In this document: piece after piece, positions 1-7,430 of the stretch
Numbering within the stretch: position 1 is the first letter of the stretch
Layout: each line of letters begins with the position of its first letter
Assembly (NCBI GenBank): GCA_024684115.1
Contig: JAIKXP010000016.1
Coordinates: 1-33,590, forward strand
Reading direction: 5' to 3'
Source of the DNA: Sphaerochaetaceae bacterium
Lineage (GTDB): Bacteria; Spirochaetota; Spirochaetia; Sphaerochaetales; Sphaerochaetaceae
DNA: 33,590 nt
Translations under genes and position numbers: made by a program
The notes under the pieces: model-generated
Databases searched by the model: none
What the model was told of the DNA's origin: nothing
Seen by the model: only the letters and a program-made list of their open reading frames with translations

Positions 1-1647
1 AACTGTGATTCTTCCCTTAACCTGACCGTAGTCTTCAGCTGTAATTTTGCCTTCAAGACCATCGATAATGTAGTTAATCAGAACCTGGTTATCAAGCATG
101 ACATTATCGAGGAGGTACATATTGTCTGTGAACATTGTGAAACCATCACCCATATCCTGGAGGAGGTAGTTGTGGCAAGCAAGTGTATATTTTGCTTCTG
201 GAACAATCGGTGTCCATCCTTCTTCTTCAGAACCGACCATAACGTCCTTAACTCTTCTATCTCCTGCAACTCCAGCAAAGAATCCATTCTCATCTTCAAT
301 ACATGTTGATGCAACTGATGTATCAATTGTGTACTTGAGACCAGATACCTGGAGGAAGCCACCTAATTCACCAAGAGCTTTTCCTGCGCCGTCATCAGCC
401 TGAGCAAGAGTTGATCTTGAAGCCCACTCAAGAGCATCAAGGATTTCCTGACCAGTTGCTTCACACATACAGAGCATGTTTCCATAAGGATGAACCTTGA
501 TGATTCCGTCAAGAGTAATATCTCCAGCAGCAATAGTAGCACGGATACCACCACCGTTAACAAATGCAATCTGAGCACCAGACATATATCTGTAAGCATC
601 TGCACAAAGATCACCGATAGCTGTTTCTCTGTTTCTTACTGCTCTTGCACCTGTTTCAGGGTTCTTAATGTTGAGTTCAATGTCAGAAACTGCAACCGGT
701 GTGTTTACAAGATCAAGATACTGACTTTCAATTGCAGCAACTACTGCAGCTGTCTCTGGATCCTGAGCTTCAGGATGTACAAACTCTGCTGTAATTTCTC
801 TGTAAGGATAGATTGTCAGCATACCGAGATTTTCAAGCTTTGTTCCGGTCTGTGAATAGAGAACCTTGCGTCCTGCAGCATCCTGAACATATGAGCTCTC
901 AACTACTGAATGTGAGTGACCATCAAGAAGGACATCAATACCCTTTGTATTTGCAATCAGGTCTGTTGCTCTGTCTGGTGCAGATTCTTCTTCAAGTCCA
1001 AGGTGGGACATGACAATAACATAATCAGCGCCAAGAGCTCTGACTTCATCAATGTAACTCTGTGTTACTGCATAAAGCTCTTCACCTGTGGCAAAATTGT
1101 AAACAAATTCACCATCTTCCATGAAGTACTTAGGAGTAGACTTAACAAGAGTTTCATGGGTAGAAACACCGATGAAAGCAACAGTTGTAAGACCATAATT
1201 TACGAGCTTATATGGCTTTGTATCTGCAAGAAGGTTAGTATTCTTACCACTGTATGTAATTGTTGCGTTCAGGTATTCATAATCAGCCTTATCAATGAGC
1301 TCTGCAAGTCTGTCCATACCATAGTCAAACTCATGGTTTCCAAAGATTGCAAGATCGTAACCAGCTGCATTCATCATGTCTACAAGATATTCGCCTGTAG
1401 AAACTGTACCTACTGTTTCGCCCTGTATTGCATCTCCATTATCAATAAGGGTTACATAAGGTGTAACTTCAAGCATCTGTTTCTTGTAGTCAGCAACAGA
1501 AGCAATATTGATGTTCTTATTGTATCCGCAGTGAACGTCATTTGTGTAAAGAATTACGATTGGCGTTTCAAGCTGTGCCTGAGCGAAAAGCATGGCAGAT
1601 CCAAAAAGAACCAGCAGAAGAGTAAAGGCAATTAATCTTTTCTTCAT
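1..1647 (-). CDS. Secreted 5'-nucleotidase / metallophosphoesterase family protein (3' end cut by window)
   Basis: This is a periplasmic or surface nucleotide phosphohydrolase of the UshA/5'-nucleotidase family, expected to release nucleosides from nucleotides or related phosphoesters. The reading frame is open from ATG at 1647 to base 1 (549 codons seen); the last residues match the usual C-terminal end, so little is missing. A signal peptide fills about residues 1-22 (hydrophobic stretch ending FAQA), with no lipobox Cys. The metallophosphoesterase motifs are in order: TNDVH (D37, H39), NGD (71-72), GNHEFD (103-108), SHLG and DGHSHS. The C-terminal substrate domain has NGGGIR. A good AAAGGAG ribosome site precedes the ATG. 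It lies 93 bases downstream of the LysM/LytM gene on the same strand. Its substrate range cannot be read from sequence, so no symbol is given. Confidence 0.92.
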   Translation of the reverse strand, partial: MKKRLIAFTLLLVLFGSAMLFAQAQLETPIVILYTNDVHCGYNKNINIASVADYKKQMLEVTPYVTLIDNGDAIQGETVGTVSTGEYLVDMMNAAGYDLAIFGNHEFDYGMDRLAELIDKADYEYLNATITYSGKNTNLLADTKPYKLVNYGLTTVAFIGVSTHETLVKSTPKYFMEDGEFVYNFATGEELYAVTQSYIDEVRALGADYVIVMSHLGLEEESAPDRATDLIANTKGIDVLLDGHSHSVVESSYVQDAAGRKVLYSQTGTKLENLGMLTIYPYREITAEFVHPEAQDPETAAVVAAIESQYLDLVNTPVAVSDIELNIKNPETGARAVRNRETAIGDLCADAYRYMSGAQIAFVNGGGIRATIAAGDITLDGIIKVHPYGNMLCMCEATGQEILDALEWASRSTLAQADDGAGKALGELGGFLQVSGLKYTIDTSVASTCIEDENGFFAGVAGDRRVKDVMVGSEEEGWTPIVPEAKYTLACHNYLLQDMGDGFTMFTDNMYLLDNVMLDNQVLINYIIDGLEGKITAEDYGQVKGRITV

Positions 1648-1664
1648 ACATTTCTCCTTTTAAA

Positions 1665-1694
1665 ATCTATAGCATTGAATCAAAATTTGATTCA
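1665..1694 (-). promoter_or_regulatory. Putative promoter with overlapping 9-bp inverted repeat upstream of the 5'-nucleotidase gene
   Basis: A perfect inverted repeat, TGAATCAAAATTTGATTCA (1676-1694, one central base), lies next to an extended -10-like element that reads TGCTATAGA on the minus strand (1666-1674). The repeat covers the position of a -35 element, as a repressor operator would. The stem is AT-only in its inner half and has no following T-run, so a terminator for the upstream gene is less likely. The -10 is very close to the ribosome site, so the true start of transcription is uncertain. Confidence 0.35.
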
Positions 1695-1740
1695 TACACT
1701 GTCAGTCTAAGAATAAATCCTGAGGTATTTCATTGTCAAA

Positions 1741-2841
1741 TTATTTATAAATGAAGTCGCCCGGGTTAAGAGGCACACCGTCCAGTTCGATCCTGAAGAA
1801 AATGGCTGGATAGTCGAGTAAAGTATTGTTTTCCTTAACTGTTCCTATAACCTCACCTGCTGAAACTCTCTGGCTTACGGTAATGTTGATTGAGGAAAGG
1901 CAGTTAATGAATGAGGTATAGCCTCCGGCATGTGAGAACTTAACTGCATAGGTTCCGTTCTGGTTAATCTGAATGTCTACTACTGTTCCACCAAGGACTG
2001 ATTTGACAGGTGAACCGGCTACACATTTAAGAATCACTCCATCAAGAACAGTACTTTCTCCGGTAAGAGGATCAGTAAATGACTGATTGAAAAGGCCTGT
2101 AATCTCAGCAACATCTACAGGCATGTAGAAACTCAGAAGCTCTGATGATGATTTATCAGAAGTTGAAACATAATATTCGTCTGAAGGTATGAAAAGTCTG
2201 GTACCTACAACAAGCTCATCTGAAGAGAGACTGTTAAGGACCATAAGGGTTTTAGGAGAAATCTTAAGTAAGAGCTTTGAAATAACTGACTCAAGTGTAT
2301 CTCCTTCCTGGACTGTATATACAGAGCCGTTTCTGTCAGGGATTATCAGTATATCTCCCTCTTCTATCGACCTTCTTATACTGTTTACGGCATAGATGGT
2401 CTTAATTGAAATACCGTAAGAAGCTGCTATCTGTGCAACGGATTCCCCTGCTTTTACTGTGTGTTCATAATAGACAACGGGAGTTATTTCTGTCTGTGAA
2501 TCCTGCTTTGATTCTGAAAGGGAAAGAGCTACGGCCGGTACTGCAGGTTCTGCAGGAACAACGGCCTTACTGCTGCCTTCACTTACGGCAAAGTCACTCT
2601 TGACTTCAGGCATTTCAAAGTAAGTATCACTTGTTGTAACTGTTGTAACGGTTTCAGGCTGAACTGTTTCAGTCTTCTCTTTTGCAGTCGATTCTGATGA
2701 TGGTTTGATAGATGTCCAGACAAGAACAGCTCCGATACAGATCAGGATTGCAAGCAGTATAAATGCAAGCACAAGCCTTGATGAACCGCGCGGGTTGTAT
2801 CCGGAGTCTACATCTGAATAATCATCATAATCTCTTCCCAT
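1741..2841 (-). CDS. Membrane-anchored LysM and degenerate LytM (M23-like) protein
   Basis: This is an envelope protein with a short acidic cytoplasmic N-terminus, one transmembrane helix (about residues 22-43), a Ser/Thr/Glu-rich periplasmic linker, two LysM-type glycan-binding repeats (about 127-169 and 173-219) and a C-terminal LytM/M23 beta domain (about 240-366). The domain fold cues are clear (GSPVKSVLGGTV, RVSAGEVIGTV, GVPLNPGDFI). The zinc ligands of active M23 enzymes are missing: the HxxxD position reads LDGVI, and the HxH position reads AIF. It is therefore more like EnvC/NlpD-type amidase activators than a hydrolase. ATG at 2841 is chosen; a TTG at 2859 would add six residues, and neither has a strong ribosome site. 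It is divergent from the PBP-like gene. Confidence 0.8.
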   Translation of the reverse strand: MGRDYDDYSDVDSGYNPRGSSRLVLAFILLAILICIGAVLVWTSIKPSSESTAKEKTETVQPETVTTVTTSDTYFEMPEVKSDFAVSEGSSKAVVPAEPAVPAVALSLSESKQDSQTEITPVVYYEHTVKAGESVAQIAASYGISIKTIYAVNSIRRSIEEGDILIIPDRNGSVYTVQEGDTLESVISKLLLKISPKTLMVLNSLSSDELVVGTRLFIPSDEYYVSTSDKSSSELLSFYMPVDVAEITGLFNQSFTDPLTGESTVLDGVILKCVAGSPVKSVLGGTVVDIQINQNGTYAVKFSHAGGYTSFINCLSSINITVSQRVSAGEVIGTVKENNTLLDYPAIFFRIELDGVPLNPGDFIYK

Positions 2842-2887
2842 TCCAAAAACACTCGACAATTAATGTAATAAAAATAATAATAAAATT

Positions 2888-3937
2888 ATGTCATCTTCAA
2901 CGCAAAAAAGCAATATAGGGACATTTCTCATGGGGCTGTCCATAGTGGCTGTTCTGGCTCTTGTCGTACTTGCCATGTATGATGTTTTCTCAGGAGAAAT
3001 GAGGAGTGGTAAATATATAGATCCTCAGGTTGCAGAAAAAACCGTAGAAGGAACCATATATGACAGAGAAGGAAGAGCTCTTGCCATTGAGGTTCCTGTT
3101 TATGAAATCTATATAAATCTGGAGAAGATAGACAACACCCAGCTTGAACTGCTCGCTCAGACAATAGGACTCTATACCGGAGAATCCATGGCTTCAATTC
3201 TGGCAAAGTGTAATCAGTCAGAGTCCATGCTTGTATACATTTCTTCCGTAGAAGATGAAAGTGAGTATCTGAGGATTATGGATGCCGTATCTTCCTACTC
3301 CCTTGAGGGCTTTGTACAGACTAAAAAAGGCTCAGAAAGAATCTATCCGGCACAGTTCCATATGGCCCAGCTCATCCTTGAGGTTGAAGACGTTTTCTAT
3401 GACGTTCTGAACCCGAGGCCGGCTTTTGATTCTCAGATAACATATGGAAATGACATAAGCCTTACCCTTGATCTTGATATACAGTATTTTTCAGACCTTG
3501 CAGTACAGAAGGTCTACAGCCTTCAGAATCCTGAGCTTGCAGTCTGTTTTATCTACGACTGTAATACTTCAAGGATTCTCGGGCTCAGTACATATCCATT
3601 CTACGACATAAACACAACTTCAACTGGCATGAAGAATTATGCCTATCTTTCATCCTTTACTTATGAAGGAAAGCAGTACAACGCCTCAGTAATTATGGAT
3701 AGTGAACTATCCGGGCAGTTTAACTCTGCTCATCAGGATACTCAGTTCATAAAAGATCTTTTCAGCAAGTACAGCGAAAAGCATTCAAGCTGCATAGTAA
3801 GAAAGGTCAAGGGTTCATCCAGTGAGTATATTCTCTTCGTAGCAAGCCTTAATCCAAGGATTAATACAGGAAAAGAGGCTGTTGAGGAAGCTGTAAAGAT
3901 TATTGAAGACGGCCTTGTAGCCCAGTCAAAGATTTAA
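2888..3937 (+). CDS. Shortened penicillin-binding-protein-like (FtsI/PBP2-type) membrane protein without active site
   Basis: The protein has a single N-terminal transmembrane helix (about residues 16-35), then elements of the class B PBP pedestal: EGTIYDREGRALA (54-66, as in RGxIxDRxGxxLA), RIYP (151-154), DISLTLDLDIQ (189-199), a DCNTSRILGLSTYPFYDIN stretch (224-242, as in DPxTGxILAMxxxPxFDPN). Only about 107 residues follow, where a transpeptidase domain of about 300 is expected. No SxxK, SxN or KTG triad is visible; RKVKGSSSEYILFVASLNP (305-323) may be the remnant of the KTG strand. At 349 residues it is well short of FtsI (about 570-600). No ribosome site precedes the ATG at 2888; ATG at 2930, with AGGGA upstream, is an alternative. 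It probably has a structural or regulatory role in wall synthesis (inference). Confidence 0.72.
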   Translation: MSSSTQKSNIGTFLMGLSIVAVLALVVLAMYDVFSGEMRSGKYIDPQVAEKTVEGTIYDREGRALAIEVPVYEIYINLEKIDNTQLELLAQTIGLYTGESMASILAKCNQSESMLVYISSVEDESEYLRIMDAVSSYSLEGFVQTKKGSERIYPAQFHMAQLILEVEDVFYDVLNPRPAFDSQITYGNDISLTLDLDIQYFSDLAVQKVYSLQNPELAVCFIYDCNTSRILGLSTYPFYDINTTSTGMKNYAYLSSFTYEGKQYNASVIMDSELSGQFNSAHQDTQFIKDLFSKYSEKHSSCIVRKVKGSSSEYILFVASLNPRINTGKEAVEEAVKIIEDGLVAQSKI

Positions 3938-4405
3938 GTCCATCTCCCCTGTTTCCCTGAGGATTTTTTCCTGCTCAATCAGCATGGGTTCAGTTTCCAT
4001 GTCGTTGGTCTTGTGGTCGAATCCGTTGAGATGAAGGATTCCATGGATGAGAAGTCTTGAAAGCTCTTCATTGTCTGTAATTCCGAAGGTCTCTGCATTT
4101 GCATGCATGATTTCAGGACAGATAATCATATCTCCGAGATTTCTTTTGACCCTGGCAGGAACTACAAAATCAAATCCATCCTCTGAGTCTTCAGCAGCAA
4201 AGCTTAAGATGTCTGTAGGACTGTCAATGTTTCTGTATTCCCTGTTAAGGTTGTGAATATATTCTTCGTCACAGAAAGTAACTGAGAATTCTACATTTTT
4301 GACGGCGAGAAGATTGCAAACCCTGTCAAGATAAGCTTTAACAGCCTTCTTTGGTGCAATTTCAGAGTATTTTTTATCAGTGTATTCAATTACGTATGTA
4401 TTCAT
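3926..4405 (-). CDS. ybeY: Endoribonuclease YbeY (rRNA maturation factor)
   Basis: YbeY is a single-domain zinc metalloprotein involved in 16S rRNA 3'-end maturation and ribosome quality control. The signature HGILHLNGFDH is present near the C-terminus, giving the three zinc-binding histidines, and the upstream motif NREYRNIDSPTDILSFA is also typical. Its length of 159 residues is normal. The ATG overlaps the pgpH stop codon (ATGA), so it is probably translationally coupled as the last gene of a long minus-strand chain. Its 3' end overlaps the 3' end of the plus-strand PBP-like gene by 12 bases. Confidence 0.95.
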   Translation of the reverse strand: MNTYVIEYTDKKYSEIAPKKAVKAYLDRVCNLLAVKNVEFSVTFCDEEYIHNLNREYRNIDSPTDILSFAAEDSEDGFDFVVPARVKRNLGDMIICPEIMHANAETFGITDNEELSRLLIHGILHLNGFDHKTNDMETEPMLIEQEKILRETGEMDLNL

Positions 4406-6501
4406 TTTTTATTTTCCTCATCAGGATATTCTATTCTTGCGTGGTACTGAGCTGTAAGGGTTTTAAGGAGGGATTCACTTATTATGTTAAGGTCCTTCAT
4501 TGAAAGATTACAGTTATCCAGCTGATGGTGCTCAACCTTTGACAGTATTATAGCCCTGATCAGTTTTGAAAATTTTGCCGGAGTAGGATCATTAATTGTT
4601 CTGGCTGCTGCTTCAACGCTGTCGGCAATCATGACTATTGCACATTCCTTTGTTGAAGGCGGCTCAGCGTTATATCTGAAGTCACTCTCCTCAACTATTC
4701 TGTTCTTACCCTTGTTCTCATTTGCTTCATGTAAGAAGTATCTTATGACGTCATTACCATGGTGGTTTGCGATTATATCGATAATCTCTGCAGGCAGCCT
4801 TGCTTCCCTTGCCTTATCGGCTCCGCTCTTAACATGGTTTCTGATGATTGATGCAGAAAGAGTCGGGTTTATTTCATCATGCTTGTTGTTTCCGCTCTGG
4901 TTTTCTACAAAATACTCAGGATGGTCGGTTTTTCCTATATCGTGGTAAAGACCTCCAACCATGGCTATTCCATAGTTTGCTCCAACCTTTGCAGCTGCTT
5001 CCTGTGCAAGCTCTGCAACTGAACGGCTGTGGCTGTAAGTTCCTGGAGCTGCCTTTGCAAGACGCACAAGGAGAGGAGAATCCGTATATGCCAGTTCATG
5101 AAGTCTGAACACTGTCGGCAGATTAAAGACTTTTTCAAGAACAGGAATTGCTCCAAACAGAATGAGGTTTGAAAGAGCTGTTCTTGCTGCAGTAATTACA
5201 AGAATATCCATCATGTCAGGAATTGAACTTGCCTCTATTACTATACAGAAGGTAGTAATCATGACGGAACCTGCTATAGACAGGAAGAACTGAAGAAGTG
5301 AATCAAGTCTTCTGTTCATGAATCTTATTGTATAGCTGCAGAAACTTCCGACAGATACTGCATAGAAGAATGTGTATACATTTGCGCCTGGAGAAATTAC
5401 CATGGCTATTCCTATTGCAGCTGCAGAAATAAATCCAAGACTTTTCTTACTGCTTAAAGCAGTTACCAGCATAGGCACAAAACAGACCGCAAAAAACACT
5501 TCCGTGCTGTTCAGTTCAAGATAGCTGAATTTCAGACTCAGGTATGTGGCAACACCTATAACTAGAAGAGTTGAAACGGTAAATACACCAATGTAAGTCA
5601 TGTAGTGTATTCCTGAATGTCTTGCAACAAAATAGAAGCCCAGAACAGTTGCTATGAAACCTGCAAGACAGAATATACCCTGTCCCCAGTATTCCCTGAT
5701 ATCAAACTTTGAACTGTCTGCAAGACTTCTGATTACGTCTATTTCATTTTCAGTTATAACCGTATCAACCGGTATAATTACCTCTCCCTTGGTATAGCTT
5801 TCAACAACCGGTTCAACCTGAGACATGGCTAAGTCTCTTCTGTATGTTGTAATAACCGTATCCTCAAAAACGTTAACTACAAGACAATATTTAACAAAAG
5901 TAAGAAGTTCCTTGTAATTGGAAGGAGAAATAATATCTGAATATTTTGCAGCCTGTTCAAGAATATACTGATCAATATTTGAGCTGCTTAGCAGACTATC
6001 AGTATCAACAACTCTCTGGCTGTTGGCATAAACATCATAAGGAATGTTGATAATCAATATTTTATTATTTTCCAGGAGCTTCATCTGGGATAATTCAATT
6101 TCATCAAAGTAACCCTGTTTGATAATTTCAGACAGTATTTCATATGCAACCGAGATTATATTCTGGTTTGTAACCTCATTCTGTGAACTGAGATACTCGT
6201 AGTTGTAAAGCATCTTTTCACTGTTTGCCACATTGAAACTGAACACTGTAGGAATCGATAAAGCTGCCTGATTCTTAAGCTCTGCTGTAGCCTTGGCATC
6301 AATAATATCTACGGTTGAATAAACATATACAGTCTCATCTGCTATATAGCCACTTTTAAGGGTGTTTAGATATCTGTTGTATATTGCAGTCGTATTTGTA
6401 GAAATCATTATGGCTGAACCGACAGATGCAGCAGTCAGCAGGATAATGCACAGAAAGACTATCAGGTATGATTTATTTGTATTCTGATTATTCTTCTTCA
6501 T
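4402..6501 (-). CDS. pgpH: PgpH-type 7TM-HD cyclic-di-AMP phosphodiesterase
   Basis: This is a membrane protein with one N-terminal helix (about 12-34), an extracytoplasmic 7TMR-HD domain (about 40-270), a block of about seven transmembrane helices (about 272-455) and a cytosolic HD domain (about 480-690). The metal ligands are visible: H491 in GTYSH, H520-D521 in YHDIGK, the histidines in NHHG (580-581) and D627 in IADS. Proteins of this architecture hydrolyse cyclic-di-AMP to pApA in Listeria and relatives. At 699 residues its length is normal. It sits between phoH (14-base overlap) and ybeY (4-base overlap), the common phoH-pgpH-ybeY order. Confidence 0.92.
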   Translation of the reverse strand: MKKNNQNTNKSYLIVFLCIILLTAASVGSAIMISTNTTAIYNRYLNTLKSGYIADETVYVYSTVDIIDAKATAELKNQAALSIPTVFSFNVANSEKMLYNYEYLSSQNEVTNQNIISVAYEILSEIIKQGYFDEIELSQMKLLENNKILIINIPYDVYANSQRVVDTDSLLSSSNIDQYILEQAAKYSDIISPSNYKELLTFVKYCLVVNVFEDTVITTYRRDLAMSQVEPVVESYTKGEVIIPVDTVITENEIDVIRSLADSSKFDIREYWGQGIFCLAGFIATVLGFYFVARHSGIHYMTYIGVFTVSTLLVIGVATYLSLKFSYLELNSTEVFFAVCFVPMLVTALSSKKSLGFISAAAIGIAMVISPGANVYTFFYAVSVGSFCSYTIRFMNRRLDSLLQFFLSIAGSVMITTFCIVIEASSIPDMMDILVITAARTALSNLILFGAIPVLEKVFNLPTVFRLHELAYTDSPLLVRLAKAAPGTYSHSRSVAELAQEAAAKVGANYGIAMVGGLYHDIGKTDHPEYFVENQSGNNKHDEINPTLSASIIRNHVKSGADKAREARLPAEIIDIIANHHGNDVIRYFLHEANENKGKNRIVEESDFRYNAEPPSTKECAIVMIADSVEAAARTINDPTPAKFSKLIRAIILSKVEHHQLDNCNLSMKDLNIISESLLKTLTAQYHARIEYPDEENKK

Positions 6502-7429
6502 AAGCGTTAATTATCCTCTGCACTATTCTTGACCTTACTGTATCCCTTCCAGAAAAGTTTATAAAGGATATTCCTTCAACATTCTTCAACCTTCTCTGAG
6601 CGTCTACAAGACCACTGGCTTTCTGGTTCGGAAGATCTATCTGTGTAATGTCTCCTGTAATTATAGCACAGGAGTTTTCTCCAAGTCTCGTAAGAAACAT
6701 TTTCATTTGTCCTGACGTAGTATTCTGAGCCTCATCAAGTATTATACATGCATTTGTAATGCTTCTTCCCCTCATATAAGCAAGAGGAGCAATCTCTATC
6801 TGGCCGCTTTCTTCAAGTCTTTTTACGGTTGAAGGACTAAGTGTTGCTTCCATGCTGTCATAAAGAGGTTTGAGATAGGGATTAAGTTTCTGACTGAGGT
6901 CTCCGGGAAGAAATCCAAGGCTCTCCCCTGCTTCTACAACCGGTCTTGTAAGAATTATCTTCTGTTTCCTGCCGCTAAGAAGTTCTCCAAGGCACCAGCT
7001 TACTGCAAGAAAGGTTTTTCCTGTTCCTGCAGGTCCGGTTGCAAAAACAACCTGAGAATTTTCCATGCTGTTTATGTATTCTTCCTGACGGGCTCCTTTG
7101 GGGTAAACTGATCTGGTCCCGATAGTTATGTATTTCTTTCTTATTTCTGATGAATGAAGAGATTCAGAAGTATTTTTCAAAGCCTTGTATTCCATCAGCA
7201 CTTCAGGCTCTGAAATGCTTTCACTTATTGAGGCAAGCTTTTGCAGCCTGTTCATAATGAGGTTGAAATCATTTTCTTTTTCAGGGTCATCACCCGTATA
7301 TTCAACCCTGTTTCCCCTGACCATTATTGAACAGTCCAGAAGATTCTCAAGGTATTCTATATTCGAGTCATTTGGACCGCAGACAGTAGAAAGAACATCA
7401 TGTTCATTAAAGACAAAAGCTGCACCCAT
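6488..7429 (-). CDS. phoH: PhoH-like ATPase
   Basis: This is a cytoplasmic P-loop ATPase of the PhoH/PhoL family, often linked to YbeY and RNA metabolism. The Walker A motif GPAGTGKT is at about residues 132-139, the Walker B-type motif ILDEAQNTT follows, and the arginine-rich C-terminal segment SGRDTVRSRIVQRI is present. The N-terminal part resembles the KH-like region of the family. ATG at 7429 is chosen because it lies one base after the lptD stop with GGGAG just upstream. In-frame starts further upstream would run deep into lptD. This gives 313 residues, the usual size. The 3' end overlaps pgpH by 14 bases. Confidence 0.93.
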   Translation of the reverse strand: MGAAFVFNEHDVLSTVCGPNDSNIEYLENLLDCSIMVRGNRVEYTGDDPEKENDFNLIMNRLQKLASISESISEPEVLMEYKALKNTSESLHSSEIRKKYITIGTRSVYPKGARQEEYINSMENSQVVFATGPAGTGKTFLAVSWCLGELLSGRKQKIILTRPVVEAGESLGFLPGDLSQKLNPYLKPLYDSMEATLSPSTVKRLEESGQIEIAPLAYMRGRSITNACIILDEAQNTTSGQMKMFLTRLGENSCAIITGDITQIDLPNQKASGLVDAQRRLKNVEGISFINFSGRDTVRSRIVQRIINAYEEE

Positions 7430-7430
7430 A

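Noticed and set aside
916-1635. 239-codon open frame on the plus strand
   Set aside because: It is antisense to the well-supported 5'-nucleotidase gene, is Cys/Ile-rich with no recognisable domain, and has no ribosome site; its openness follows from codon bias of the opposite strand.
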